Shown one piece after another: positions 1-8,116 of a DNA stretch of 64,000 bases. Position 1 is the first letter of the stretch; the number at the start of each line of letters is the position of its first letter. Position numbers and translations under genes: made by a program. Source of the DNA: Desulfoluna sp942491485 (GTDB lineage Bacteria; Desulfobacterota; Desulfobacteria; Desulfobacterales; Desulfolunaceae); the NCBI GenBank assembly GCA_942491485.1, contig CALOAX010000001.1, forward strand, positions 62,001-126,000. Direction: 5' to 3'. The notes under the pieces were generated by a model, which saw only the letters and a list, made by a program, of their open reading frames with translations, was not told the DNA's origin and ran no database searches.

Positions 1-23
1 CCGAGAAGTTGGAGGTTATATAG

Positions 24-632
24 ATGGCTGACAAGTCAACATTCATGCGACTCAGAGAAAACGAACGGGAAGTGCGTAAAGGGCTGATTATTTCAGCCGC
101 CATGAAGCTTTTTGAAACCAAGAACTTTCATGAAATCGGCATGCGGGACATTGCCAGCGAAGCCGGCGTTTCCGCCGCATCCATTTATCGCTACTTTCCC
201 AGCCGTGACGATCTTTTCGTTGAAGCCCTGATTCGGGACATCAACAAGATTGAGCAGCTCCTTGAATCCCGTCTTAAGGCCGGCGGCACCATTGAGAATC
301 TGGCCGTGGCCGTTGTGGACTACATGATCGACAACGAAGCGACGTTCCAGATGATGTGCCACTTCCTTATGCGTGGCGAGGAGAACCCCCGTGCCCTGAA
401 GAAGTTCAACGCGGTTCTTCTTTACTTCACCAAGATGTTTGATGAGGTGGTGAAAAAATCCGACGGTGAAACTCCCTTGCGATTCCACAGCCAGGCATTC
501 TTTGCCTCCCTTGCGGGTATTGTCATGACATTCAGGAACTACCCCGGCAGAAGCGAGGCGGAGCGTCGTGAATACATGCACAAGCTGGCCCTCCTCATCA
601 TGCGTGAAGGAGCGTCCCTCGAGTCCATCTAA
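24..632 (+). CDS. TetR/AcrR-family transcriptional regulator
   Basis: This is a 202-residue protein of ordinary TetR size. Residues about 18-65 form the N-terminal helix-turn-helix DNA-binding domain: KGLIISAAMKLF, then MRDIASEAGVSAASIYRYF, the classic TetR recognition-helix pattern. The remaining helical part would bind a ligand and dimerise; the ligand cannot be told from sequence. The ATG follows a GGAGG-like site (ttggaggttatatag). It is followed by a strong intrinsic terminator and precedes the aldehyde/alcohol oxidation cluster in the same direction, so it may control that cluster, but no operator was identified. The family call is secure; the regulon is inference. Confidence 0.93.
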   Translation: MADKSTFMRLRENEREVRKGLIISAAMKLFETKNFHEIGMRDIASEAGVSAASIYRYFPSRDDLFVEALIRDINKIEQLLESRLKAGGTIENLAVAVVDYMIDNEATFQMMCHFLMRGEENPRALKKFNAVLLYFTKMFDEVVKKSDGETPLRFHSQAFFASLAGIVMTFRNYPGRSEAERREYMHKLALLIMREGASLESI

Positions 633-727
633 TGCGGGAAATCCGTTGGGACGGATGTGGGTCGATGCGCTGATAAAAATAAGGAGCCGGCCAGGCTTCT
701 TTGTGGAACGACCGGTTCAGACGTAAT

Positions 728-772
728 AAAAACCGGCTTGTATACCTCTATGGGGTGTCAAGCCGGTTTTGT
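728..772 (+). terminator. Intrinsic terminator after the TetR gene
   Basis: An inverted repeat (aaaaccggcttg / caagccggtttt) has a perfect 12-bp stem and a loop of about 18 nt and is followed by gttgttttt. It separates the TetR gene from the downstream operon. The rest of 633-987 shows no gene-like ORF. Confidence 0.85.
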
Positions 773-987
773 TGTTTTTAACGAACGGTGTTCAGTCTCT
801 TCCTTGACAGGTGTCAGTTTTTTGCTATATAGTCATTTTTGTCGGCCAGCTGGCCGATAGCCGAAAGGGCCGCGGCAGAGGGCGGACTCTTTTTTTTGCT
901 TAAAAGAGAACAATGTTTTTGATGCGGCGGTTCAGTTACGATAGATATCAAGGTGCAAACCCATTCAGACAGCAGCAAGGAGAGGGT

Positions 988-1515
988 ATGGGACAATTCA
1001 GAGAGGTCACTTCGGGGCGCCGGGTGTTTCAAAGGCTCTACATAACAATCATGCTCTGGTTTGTGGGCCGTGCCATCGTGGCGGCTTCCAAAGCGGACCT
1101 GGACGTGAAGCGTGAGTTCGACGGCCTTCCGGACGGGCTTACCTTTTCCCTGGGGGTCCTGCCTGTGGGGCCGCGGATGGTGATTCGCAAAGAGGCCGAC
1201 GGCAAGGTGCGTTACCTGGGGCAGGGCAAAGGCGAGGCCATCGACCTGGATCTCACCATCAAGCATATGCAGGCTTTTTTCATGATCTTCTCCTTCCAGG
1301 AGAGCACCCCGACGGCCAATGCCAGGGCCCGCCTCTACGTGGATGGCGGGGTTCCCGAGGCCTGTGCCGTGGTGAGGATCCTGGATATTGTGCAGGTTTA
1401 CCTCCTGCCCAAATTTATAGCTAAGCTGGCCGTGAAGCGGTACCCCGCGTGGTCTTGGACACGTCATACCCTGGTCCGGAGCATGGTCTATCTTCGAACC
1501 GTGACAGGGATTTGA
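988..1515 (+). CDS. SCP2-like (sterol carrier/lipid-binding fold) protein
   Basis: A 175-residue protein starts at the ATG at 988, chosen because AAGGAGAGGGT precedes it; an ORF extension back to 913 has no RBS. Residues about 45-150 resemble the SCP2 fold: a LPDG turn, GPRMVIRK, then a DLDLTIKHMQ stretch and a hydrophobic C-terminal helix region ending LLPKFIAKLAVKRYP. SCP2 domains bind acyl-CoA or other lipids in a hydrophobic tunnel. The gene ends 17 bp before the Fe-ADH-like gene and is probably co-transcribed with it, suggesting a role with a hydrophobic substrate of the cluster. The domain call rests on pattern resemblance only; an unrelated hypothetical protein is the alternative. Confidence 0.6.
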   Translation: MGQFREVTSGRRVFQRLYITIMLWFVGRAIVAASKADLDVKREFDGLPDGLTFSLGVLPVGPRMVIRKEADGKVRYLGQGKGEAIDLDLTIKHMQAFFMIFSFQESTPTANARARLYVDGGVPEACAVVRILDIVQVYLLPKFIAKLAVKRYPAWSWTRHTLVRSMVYLRTVTGI

Positions 1516-1532
1516 GAAGGGAAGGAGACACT

Positions 1533-2774
1533 ATGGATACGGGTGTGAAACAGTTTGTTTTTCCATCGAAGATCGGGGCCGGATCAAAGGCTCTGGAACA
1601 TCTGCCTTTTGACCTTGGCGGGTTTGGGGCTGTTCGGCCCATGGTGGTCTGCACCGCTGATCTGGACAAAGAGGGTGGGCTTAAGCCGCTGGAGGACGCC
1701 TTCAAAGGTTCAGGGCTTACCTTTGGAATCTACGGCATGGATGAAGAACCCTCCCTTGAGATCGTTCGGGAGGTCTGGACCCATTACAACGACGGTGGAT
1801 TCGATGCGGTCATCGCCGTGGGGGGCGGGTCGGTGGTGGATGTGGCCAAGTGCCTTACCGTGGCCGCCGCTGGGTCTCCCGACGCCTTGAGGACCCTTTT
1901 GAGTGAGGGGGGGACGGCTGATAACACCGCGCCCTTTGCCTGGGTTCCCACCCTTGAGCTCACGGGTCGCGAAGCGGCACCGGAGGCGTGCCTCGGGGGG
2001 CAGATTCTCCATGGAACAGCACTCTCCCCCAACCTTGTTGCCGTGGACGCGCGGATGCTTTCGGCCCGGGGGGCACGAGGGCTGGCTGAGGCAGGGCTGG
2101 GAGCCCTGGCATCTGCCCTGTGTCTTTACGAGGCTGGGAACGTGAACCCCCTGGCACTGCCGTACGCCCGTCTGGCGGCGCGGCAGGTGATGAACGGGCT
2201 TGAGCCTCTTTTGTCGGCGCCAGAAGAGAAAGGGTTGCTCTCCCGTTGGTTTGGCATGGGAGAGAAACGGGAAGAGGAGGTGGCCTTTGCCACCGCCATG
2301 GCTGTGAACGGCAGTTTACGGCAGGAGGCACGAAAAAGCCTTACCTTTGTGTTGGCGGAAGTGTTGGCCCCGGTGAGTCGCTGTTCCCGCGAAGTGCTGG
2401 CGGCGGTGCTTTTGCCGTCTGTCCTGGAGTATGCTCATCGGGTCAGGGGCGAAGATCTCTCTGACATGCTTTCCGCTGTGGGGGATTTGGACCTGCTCTG
2501 CGCCACGCCGGTGCAACAGCGCGCAGAAGCCGCCCTGGCCCTGGTGCGTGAGAAGATCAATGGCCTCTGGCTTCTTACGGAAGCCGAGCTTCCCCGAACC
2601 CTAGCCGAAGCGGGCATCGAACGGGAAACCCTTCTCGGGCTCTGCGATGAGGCTTCGGGCATGGCCGAAGGGTGGCAGTGCCATGAAGTGGAGACCCTTC
2701 TTCTCGCCGCTTACAACGGGACCCGTCCCGACCCGCGGAATCAGTCGACCCGATCCCCCCAGGAGGCTTCGTAA
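1533..2774 (+). CDS. Degenerate iron-containing alcohol dehydrogenase paralogue, probable non-catalytic subunit
   Basis: This 413-residue protein starts at the ATG at 1533, preceded by GAAGGAGACACT. The N-terminal half has the Fe-ADH/DHQS-like nucleotide-binding signature AVGGGSVVDVAK. In the C-terminal half the expected metal ligands are gone. The Asp/His motif (DALTHAVEAYT in the neighbour) reads GALASALCLYE, the HALGH segment reads TFVLAE, and the PHG motif before LLPYGLEYN reads SRE before LLPSVLEYA. The PTTAGTGSE substrate loop is replaced by PTLELTGREA. The fold is therefore retained while Fe2+/Zn2+ binding is very likely lost. Its stop codon overlaps the start of the intact Fe-ADH (TAATG), which fits translational coupling and a heteromeric partner or regulatory pseudoenzyme. 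The function is inferred. Confidence 0.8.
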   Translation: MDTGVKQFVFPSKIGAGSKALEHLPFDLGGFGAVRPMVVCTADLDKEGGLKPLEDAFKGSGLTFGIYGMDEEPSLEIVREVWTHYNDGGFDAVIAVGGGSVVDVAKCLTVAAAGSPDALRTLLSEGGTADNTAPFAWVPTLELTGREAAPEACLGGQILHGTALSPNLVAVDARMLSARGARGLAEAGLGALASALCLYEAGNVNPLALPYARLAARQVMNGLEPLLSAPEEKGLLSRWFGMGEKREEEVAFATAMAVNGSLRQEARKSLTFVLAEVLAPVSRCSREVLAAVLLPSVLEYAHRVRGEDLSDMLSAVGDLDLLCATPVQQRAEAALALVREKINGLWLLTEAELPRTLAEAGIERETLLGLCDEASGMAEGWQCHEVETLLLAAYNGTRPDPRNQSTRSPQEAS

Positions 2775-4021
2775 TGTACAATCCAGGATACTATGAATTT
2801 TTCTGCGGCGTAAAAACCGTGGCCGGCCACACTGCGCTGGAGCGCATTCCCGCCCTCCTCAAAGAGATGGGGGCTGAAAAGCCCATGATCATCACGGACA
2901 AAGGGGTCGTGGCGGTTGGGCTTGTGGATATTGTCGAGGCAGCCCTGGCATCCGGTATGCCTGCCGTGGCCGTGGAAGACGATGTGCCCGTGGATTCCGA
3001 TGTGGAGACGGTGCACCGCATCGCAGCGGTGTACCTGAAGAAAGGGTGTGATGCCCTGATTGCCGTGGGCGGTGGCTCGGTGATGGACACGGCCAAGGGT
3101 GTCAACATCGTGGTCTCCGAAGAGGCGGACAGCCTCCTCGACTTTTCAGGCGCCGGTGTTCTGAAACGGCGTTTGAAACCCCTGGTGGCGGTGCCCACCA
3201 CAGCAGGGACCGGCTCCGAAGTGACCCAGGCGGCAGTGATCGCCGATCCGTCGGTGAACCGAAAGCTGCTTTTCGTCTCCCACTTTCTGTTGCCGAATAT
3301 CGCCGTGCTGGACTCGCGCATGACGCTGACCCTGCCGCCCCACCTGACGGCGGCCACGGCCATGGATGCCTTGACCCATGCCGTCGAGGCATACACCTGC
3401 CTCTCCAAAAACCCCATCAGCGATGCCTTCGCCATGGAGGCGATTTCGATGATTTCCAGGAACCTGCTGTCCGTGGTGCAGCAGCCCGATGACAGGGACG
3501 GGCGTCTGGCACTGGCCACAGCGGCCAACCTGGCCGGCATTGCTTTTTCCAACTCCACGGTGGGCATGGTGCACGCCCTGGGCCATTCGGTGGGGGCCGT
3601 CAGCCATGTGCCTCACGGGACCTGTATGTCCATCCTGCTGCCCTACGGCCTGGAGTACAACATGCACAAAAGTGGCCCGTGGACAGGAGAACTGCTCTAC
3701 CCCATTGCCGGGGAGGCCATCTATGCTGCCACGCCGAAAGAGAAGCGGGCGGAAAAAACAGTGGCCTGTATCCGCGCCTTCAATCAGGCCCTCTTTGACG
3801 CCACGGGCGGCCTCCACAGCCGTTTCTTCCGGGAGGTGACCGATCGGGACGGAAGGTCGGTGGTGTCCCGCGAGCAACTGCCTGACATTGCCCGGACAGC
3901 CCTGGGTGACGGCTCCATCTTCTACAACCCTGAAGAGATGGATGTTGACGACGCCCTCATGGTAATGGAAGCGGCCTGGGCCGGGGATCCCCTGGACCGA
4001 AGCCAGGTGAAAACCGGGTAG
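2774..4021 (+). CDS. Iron-containing alcohol dehydrogenase
   Basis: A 415-residue NAD(P)-dependent group III alcohol dehydrogenase of normal family length. It has AVGGGSVMDTAKG (dinucleotide binding), PTTAGTGSEVTQAAVI, and all four metal ligands: Asp and His in MDALTHAVEAY, His in MVHALGHSVGA, and His in VPHGTC before LLPYGLEYN. It interconverts a primary alcohol and its aldehyde in the cytoplasm. It overlaps the degenerate paralogue upstream and lies before AOR and a polyferredoxin. A plausible pathway is alcohol to aldehyde here, then aldehyde to acid at AOR with electrons to ferredoxin. The substrate cannot be read from sequence. Confidence 0.95.
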   Translation: MYNPGYYEFFCGVKTVAGHTALERIPALLKEMGAEKPMIITDKGVVAVGLVDIVEAALASGMPAVAVEDDVPVDSDVETVHRIAAVYLKKGCDALIAVGGGSVMDTAKGVNIVVSEEADSLLDFSGAGVLKRRLKPLVAVPTTAGTGSEVTQAAVIADPSVNRKLLFVSHFLLPNIAVLDSRMTLTLPPHLTAATAMDALTHAVEAYTCLSKNPISDAFAMEAISMISRNLLSVVQQPDDRDGRLALATAANLAGIAFSNSTVGMVHALGHSVGAVSHVPHGTCMSILLPYGLEYNMHKSGPWTGELLYPIAGEAIYAATPKEKRAEKTVACIRAFNQALFDATGGLHSRFFREVTDRDGRSVVSREQLPDIARTALGDGSIFYNPEEMDVDDALMVMEAAWAGDPLDRSQVKTG

Positions 4022-4033
4022 GCAGGTAAAAGC

Positions 4034-4116
4034 GCCTCCGGCGGCCAGGGGATGATCCCCTGGACCCCAGGTTGCGGGTGCCCTCACCCCTCGTTCCTCG
4101 GGGCGAGAGCACCCGC
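4034..4116 (+). repeat. Dispersed palindromic element, half copy (left arm plus hairpin)
   Basis: It begins with GCCTCCGGCGGC, followed by stem 1 (CCAGGGG atga TCCCCTGG) and then stem 2 (gcgggtgc ... gcacccgc, 8 bp) around the loop core CCCTCGTTCCTCGGG. The element sits directly after the Fe-ADH stop codon. The same core occurs at 4142-4344 (minus), 6841-6927 and 26013-26332 with different but still complementary stems. Confidence 0.8.
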
Positions 4117-4141
4117 GAAAACTCAAAAAAAGAAAAAATTG

Positions 4142-4344
4142 GTAACTATTCAGATCAAAATCGCCTCTGGCGGCCCTGTCGGGGGCCAAGCTTTTGAAAC
4201 GTTTGATAAACAGGCTTTGAAAAATGCTCTTCGGAAGTTCTCAAGTGAAAGGCGGATGTGATTTGGCCCGAGGAACGAGGGGCAAAACACATCCGCAACC
4301 TGCTTTCAAGGTGGCACACCTTGCCGCCGGAGGCATCGCTTTTT
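4142..4344 (-). repeat. Dispersed palindromic element, near-complete copy, minus orientation
   Basis: It starts on the plus strand with GTAACTATTCAG, the same outer end as the 26-kb copy. This is followed by the right-arm sequence (cctctggcggccctgtcggg, then a cttttgaaa segment). On the minus strand stem 2 is gcggatgtg / cacatccgc (9 bp, perfect) around CCCTCGTTCCTCGGG, and stem 1 is caaggtg / caccttg beside GCCTCCGGCGGC. Together with the half copy at 4034 it fills the 404-bp gap between Fe-ADH and AOR. A short ORF across it is not gene-like. Confidence 0.78.
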
Positions 4345-4425
4345 AAATAGTGTCATTTTTTTGCGTCCTTAAAAAATATGGGGCCCACGGCCGACAGGCC
4401 AACCACCACAGCTTAGGGAGTGATC

Positions 4426-6381
4426 ATGGGCAAAGGATATACGGGCAAGGTCCTGATTGTGGACCTTGGAACAAAAAGCGTCACGGAAGAAGAGATCCCG
4501 GATCGGATCTACAAGCAGTATCTCTCGGGCATGGGCCTGGGTGCGTACATGCTTTACAAACATATTCCGGCAGGGGCCGATGCCCTGGGGCCGGACAATA
4601 TGCTCGGTTTTGTCTCCGGGCTTCTCACCGGAACCGGCAGCCTCTTTACCGGTCGGTGGACCCTGGTGGGAAAATCTCCCCTGACCGGGGGCTGGGGGGA
4701 CGCCAACTGTGGCGGCACCTTTTCACCGGCCATCAAACGCTGCGGCTACGACGGTATTTTTGTCCGCGGCATCAGCGAGACACCGGTCTACCTTTACATC
4801 GACGATCATGTGAAAGAGTTGCGGGATGCCTCGGAGGTGTGGGGCAAGGACACCGTGGACACAGAAGCCCATTTCCGAAAGGACTGGAAGGGGCGGAATT
4901 TGGGCATCGCCTGTATCGGTCCTGCCGGTGAAGGGGTTTCCCTTATTTCCGGGGTCGCAACCGACAACGGTCGCATGGCTGCCCGCTCCGGCCTCGGTGC
5001 GGTGATGGGGTCCAAGCGCTTGAAAGCGGTGGTTCTGGCCGGTAACAAGCGGATTGCCCCCCACAACCGCAAGGAGATGAAGCGCATCAGTGCCATCTGC
5101 AACAAGTGGGTGCAGTTCCAGCCCCCCTTCATGACCGCCACCATGATGGCGGGGACCGGGGCCCTTATGCGGGCGCTTCCCAGTGTCATGGCCCAGGACG
5201 GCATTCTCTATAAGATGATGCTGAAAAAATGGGGCACCGTCTCCATGAACCAGATGTCCGTGGAGATGGGGGATTCTCCCATCAAAAACTGGAAAGGGAG
5301 CAGCAAGGACTGGGGCATGTTCAAGAGTCACAGCTCCAATCCGGATAATTTCACCAAGTGCGAGGAGGTGAAGTACCATTGCTACTCCTGCCCCCTGGGG
5401 TGTGGCGGTATCTGCAGCACCAGCGGCAAGTACCGTGAAACCCATAAGCCGGAGTACGAGACGGTGCTCTCTCTGGGCGGGCTCCTTCTTAATAAGGATG
5501 TCGACTCCATCTTCTACCTCAACGAACTCCTGAACCGTGCCGGTATGGACACCATAAGCGCCGGGCACGCGGTGGCCTTTGCCATCGAGTGTTACGAAGA
5601 GGGGGTCTTTACAAAAAAAGACACCGACGGCCTCGAGCTCACCTGGGGCAATACCAAGGCCATCGTGAGTCTTCTTGAGAAAATGGTGGCCCGTGATGGC
5701 ATCGGGCACATTCTGGCCGACGGCGTTAAGCAGGCGGTCCATCGCATCGGCAAGGGTTCCGAGGCCTTTGCCGTGCTTGCGGGGGGGCAGGAACCGGCCA
5801 TGCACGACTCCAGGAACGACCCCGGCTTTGCTCTTCACTACAGCGTGGAGCCCTCTCCGGGGAAGCACACCGTGGGGTCCGGGCTTTACTATGAGATGTT
5901 CAAGCTCTGGCAGGTGGTGGACGGCCTGCCCGGGGTGACGCCCCTTTACATGAAGGGAAGCAAATACAAGGCCGACGAGGAGAAGGCGAAGGCGGGGGCT
6001 GCCAACAGCCAGTTCATGAACGTGGTGAACGGTTCCGGGGTCTGCCTTTTTGGTGCCTTGCTGGGGGCCAAGCGAACCCGCGTGTTTGAATGGCTCAACG
6101 CCGCCACTGGCTGGACCCTTACACCAAACGAGTACATGGAGGTGGGGGCCAACGTGCAGACCTTGCGCCAGGCCTTTAACGTACGCCACGGCATTGAGCC
6201 GAAGAGCTTCAAGATTTCCGACAGGGCCCTGGGTCGACCGGTTCAGACAAAAGGGGCCAACAAAGGGCGTACCGTGGAAATTGAAGCGATGATGCAGGAC
6301 TACTGGACGCAGTTCGGTTGGGATCCAGACACGGGAAAGCCTTTCGATGAGACCATCAAAGAACTCGAAGCGGGATTGTAA
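4426..6381 (+). CDS. aor: Tungsten-containing aldehyde:ferredoxin oxidoreductase
   Basis: About 651 residues, with ATG at 4426 five bases after AGGGAG; a GTG at 4420 is an alternative. AOR family signatures are clear. The N-terminal domain contains GLGAYMLYKHIP, NMLGFVSGLLTGT, a GRWTLVGKSPLTGGWGD segment and NCGGTFSPAIKRCGYDGI. A CYSCPLGCGG motif supplies three cluster cysteines (CxxCxxxC), with a fourth expected at GSGVCLFGALLG near residue 540. The family binds a bis-pterin tungsten cofactor and one [4Fe-4S] cluster and oxidises aldehydes to carboxylates with ferredoxin as acceptor, or reduces acids in reverse. The ferredoxin gene follows 12 bp downstream. Family assignment is secure; substrate range is not known. 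Confidence 0.95.
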   Translation: MGKGYTGKVLIVDLGTKSVTEEEIPDRIYKQYLSGMGLGAYMLYKHIPAGADALGPDNMLGFVSGLLTGTGSLFTGRWTLVGKSPLTGGWGDANCGGTFSPAIKRCGYDGIFVRGISETPVYLYIDDHVKELRDASEVWGKDTVDTEAHFRKDWKGRNLGIACIGPAGEGVSLISGVATDNGRMAARSGLGAVMGSKRLKAVVLAGNKRIAPHNRKEMKRISAICNKWVQFQPPFMTATMMAGTGALMRALPSVMAQDGILYKMMLKKWGTVSMNQMSVEMGDSPIKNWKGSSKDWGMFKSHSSNPDNFTKCEEVKYHCYSCPLGCGGICSTSGKYRETHKPEYETVLSLGGLLLNKDVDSIFYLNELLNRAGMDTISAGHAVAFAIECYEEGVFTKKDTDGLELTWGNTKAIVSLLEKMVARDGIGHILADGVKQAVHRIGKGSEAFAVLAGGQEPAMHDSRNDPGFALHYSVEPSPGKHTVGSGLYYEMFKLWQVVDGLPGVTPLYMKGSKYKADEEKAKAGAANSQFMNVVNGSGVCLFGALLGAKRTRVFEWLNAATGWTLTPNEYMEVGANVQTLRQAFNVRHGIEPKSFKISDRALGRPVQTKGANKGRTVEIEAMMQDYWTQFGWDPDTGKPFDETIKELEAGL

Positions 6382-6393
6382 AGGGGGTTAATC

Positions 6394-6816
6394 ATGGCGT
6401 ACAACATCAACAATTCCTGCACGGGGTGCGGCTCCTGCAGCCGGATCTGCCCCGTGGGGGCCATTACCGGAGAGAAGAAAGCCATCCATGCCATTGCACC
6501 CGATCTCTGCATCGAGTGCGGCAGTTGTGGGCGGATCTGCCCGGCCGGAGCAGTGGAGGACTCTTTCGGTATTGCTGCGGTGAGACTGAAAAAGAGCCAG
6601 TGGCTGGCCCCGGTCTTTGACCGGAAGTCCTGCATGGCCTGTGTTATCTGCCTGGATGCCTGCCCCACGGGATGCCTTGCGGTGGGAGAGCCCGAGGGCA
6701 AAGATCCCAACGGTTACCCGACCATGGCAGAGCTCTCCTCCTGCCTTGGCTGCGGTCTCTGCATGGCGGATTGCCCGGCCGATGCCATTACCCTGGAGAC
6801 GCGTCAGGCGTCCTGA
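6394..6816 (+). CDS. Polyferredoxin with four [4Fe-4S] motifs, AOR electron-transfer partner
   Basis: A 140-residue protein with four CxxCxxCxxxCP motifs: CTGCGSCSRICP, CIECGSCGRICP, CMACVICLDACP and CLGCGLCMADCP. It can therefore hold four [4Fe-4S] clusters in two bacterial-ferredoxin-like halves. There is no signal peptide, so it is cytoplasmic. A ribosome site (AAAGGGGGTTAATC) and 12-bp spacing after AOR indicate translation from the same mRNA. By analogy with AorB-type subunits it should take electrons from AOR. The downstream acceptor is not encoded here. Confidence 0.93.
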   Translation: MAYNINNSCTGCGSCSRICPVGAITGEKKAIHAIAPDLCIECGSCGRICPAGAVEDSFGIAAVRLKKSQWLAPVFDRKSCMACVICLDACPTGCLAVGEPEGKDPNGYPTMAELSSCLGCGLCMADCPADAITLETRQAS

Positions 6817-6840
6817 TAAATCACTGAGAAAGAGAAGCCT

Positions 6841-6927
6841 GCCTCCGGCGGCAAGGGACTGAGCCCCTTGACCCCAGGTTTGCGACAGCACGTTGTCCCT
6901 CGTTCCTCGGGCCACCGTGCCGTCGCA
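6841..6927 (+). repeat. Dispersed palindromic element, left-arm copy after the ferredoxin gene
   Basis: GCCTCCGGCGGC is followed by stem 1 (CAAGG..CCTTG), ACCCCAGGTT, then stem 2 (tgcgac-gcac / gtgc-gtcgca) around the conserved CCCTCGTTCCTCGGG. The stem bases differ from other copies while pairing is kept. Confidence 0.78.
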
Positions 6928-6950
6928 TGATGGATGAAAATTGACGTTCA

Positions 6951-6988
6951 AAAAAAGCCCACCAGGGGATCCTCTGGTGGGCTTTTCA
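6951..6988 (+). terminator. Intrinsic terminator of the AOR-ferredoxin operon
   Basis: An inverted repeat aaaagcccaccag / ctggtgggctttt around a short loop is followed by cattgttcttttt. Poly-A before and poly-T after the stem make it potentially bidirectional. The region from here to 7130 holds no credible gene. Confidence 0.85.
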
Positions 6989-7130
6989 TTGTTCTTTTTG
7001 GAGGACGCAGGTTGGGCCTCATGCATCACGTGTGCAACAGGTGGAGCAATGCAACCTCAGGCCTGAGGATTCATAAACGATCACCTGCAGATCGTTTTTT
7101 CTTGACGAAACGAATGTGCTTCATCATTTT

Positions 7131-7349
7131 CCTTTAGCCTTTAGCCTTTAGCCTTTAGCCTTTAGCCTTTAGCCTTTAGCCTTTAGCCTTTAGCCTTTAG
7201 CCTTTAGCCTTTAGCCTTTAGCCTTTAGCCTTTAGCCTTTAGCCTTTAGCCTTTAGCCTTTAGCCTTTAGCCTTTAGCCTTTAGCCTTTAGCCTTTAGCC
7301 TTTAGCCTTTAGCCTTTAGCCTTTAGCCTTTAGCCTTTAGCCTTTAGCC
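7131..7349. repeat. Heptanucleotide tandem array, about 31 copies of TTTAGCC
   Basis: The unit TTTAGCC (GGCTAAA on the other strand) repeats without visible interruption for about 219 bp. The array provides the last codons and the stop codon of the minus-strand gene at 7330-7767. The unit is not a multiple of three. However, translation enters from the right-hand end and stops within the first units, so copy-number change would not alter that protein. Confidence 0.97.
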
Positions 7350-7767
7350 ACTCTTCCCCCGTCCACACCTTGCCGTAGCGTTTCTCCATGACGTAGGCGA
7401 GCCACACCTGCTCATTGGAGGTGAACAGCTCTTTGGGGAGTTGTTTTGTGCCGGAGCCATACGGGGCTTCCAGCCAGGTGTAGAAGTGGAAGGTCACGTC
7501 CCTGAAGTTCACCCCGGATTCGTCCTGGGCGGCTTCGATGAGCTGGCTGTATCGGGGGAGCCAGGTGTAGCGGGCGAGGGTGACCACTTTGTCGCTCCGA
7601 GTGACACCGAACCCTTTTTTGATTTCCGGGGCACCATATTTCCCGGGAACCCAGAATAGCACCTCGCCTGCGTCCGTGGCAAAGATGTCCCCGGTTTTGT
7701 GATTCCAGGTCTCCTGAATCTCCCTGGCCCCTTTGCACATCTCGATATATCTGCTACTCTTGTCCAT
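7330..7767 (-). CDS. Hypothetical protein whose 3' end lies in the heptamer array
   Basis: A 145-residue protein starting at the ATG at 7767 (MDKSSRYIEMCKGAREIQ), preferred because GAAAGG lies upstream; an ATG at 7845 has no RBS. It has a mixed soluble composition with many aromatics (TWNHKTGDIF, FHFYTWLEAPYGSG, VWLAYVMEKRYGKVW), no membrane segment and no signal peptide. The layout resembles small phage or plasmid accessory proteins with a repeated WxxKxGD start, but no function is recognised. Its last residues (WLKAKG) and TAA are encoded by the tandem array, so the original C-terminus was probably replaced. It stands alone, divergent from the ABC-F gene. Confidence 0.65.
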   Translation of the reverse strand: MDKSSRYIEMCKGAREIQETWNHKTGDIFATDAGEVLFWVPGKYGAPEIKKGFGVTRSDKVVTLARYTWLPRYSQLIEAAQDESGVNFRDVTFHFYTWLEAPYGSGTKQLPKELFTSNEQVWLAYVMEKRYGKVWTGEEWLKAKG

Positions 7768-8054
7768 TCCGGTCGGCCTTTCACTGTCGGGTCTGGGGTC
7801 GCTTTCGCCGTGGGTGGAGAGCCCGAGGTCGACACCCTTGATCATGGCGGGTTTATGTCAGGATGCAGGGTGCATGACAGCCCCGCTCCCTTCATGGGAA
7901 ACGACAGAATAGTGAAAGGAAAAACAGTAGTACTCTTTTAAGAAAAACAAAAGGCATTTTTCAGGCATTTGGGCGAGAAACGGCCTGTCTCTCGATGCCC
8001 TCGGTGGTCGACCACTTGAGAGCAGTGCGGGGTGACGGGCATTTTTTTCAGATC

Positions 8055-8087
8055 ATCTGCAAAACAATCCAGCGTTGTTTTGCAGAT
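8055..8087. promoter_or_regulatory. Perfect 13-bp inverted repeat upstream of the ABC-F gene
   Basis: ATCTGCAAAACAA, a 7-nt loop (tccagcg), then TTGTTTTGCAGAT. It lies 30 bp before the ATG at 8117 in the leader and has no poly-T run, so it is not a classical terminator. It may be an operator or a leader hairpin controlling translation. No other structure was seen in 7846-8116. Confidence 0.6.
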
Positions 8088-8116
8088 CCGCAGCAAACAC
8101 TGATACGCAGAGAAAT

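Noticed and set aside
4723..6189. 488-codon minus-strand ORF opposite AOR
   Set aside because: Antisense shadow in GC-rich coding DNA; AOR motifs on the plus strand are unambiguous.
7131..7349. CRISPR array
   Set aside because: The repeat is a contiguous 7-mer with no spacers, and no cas genes are present.
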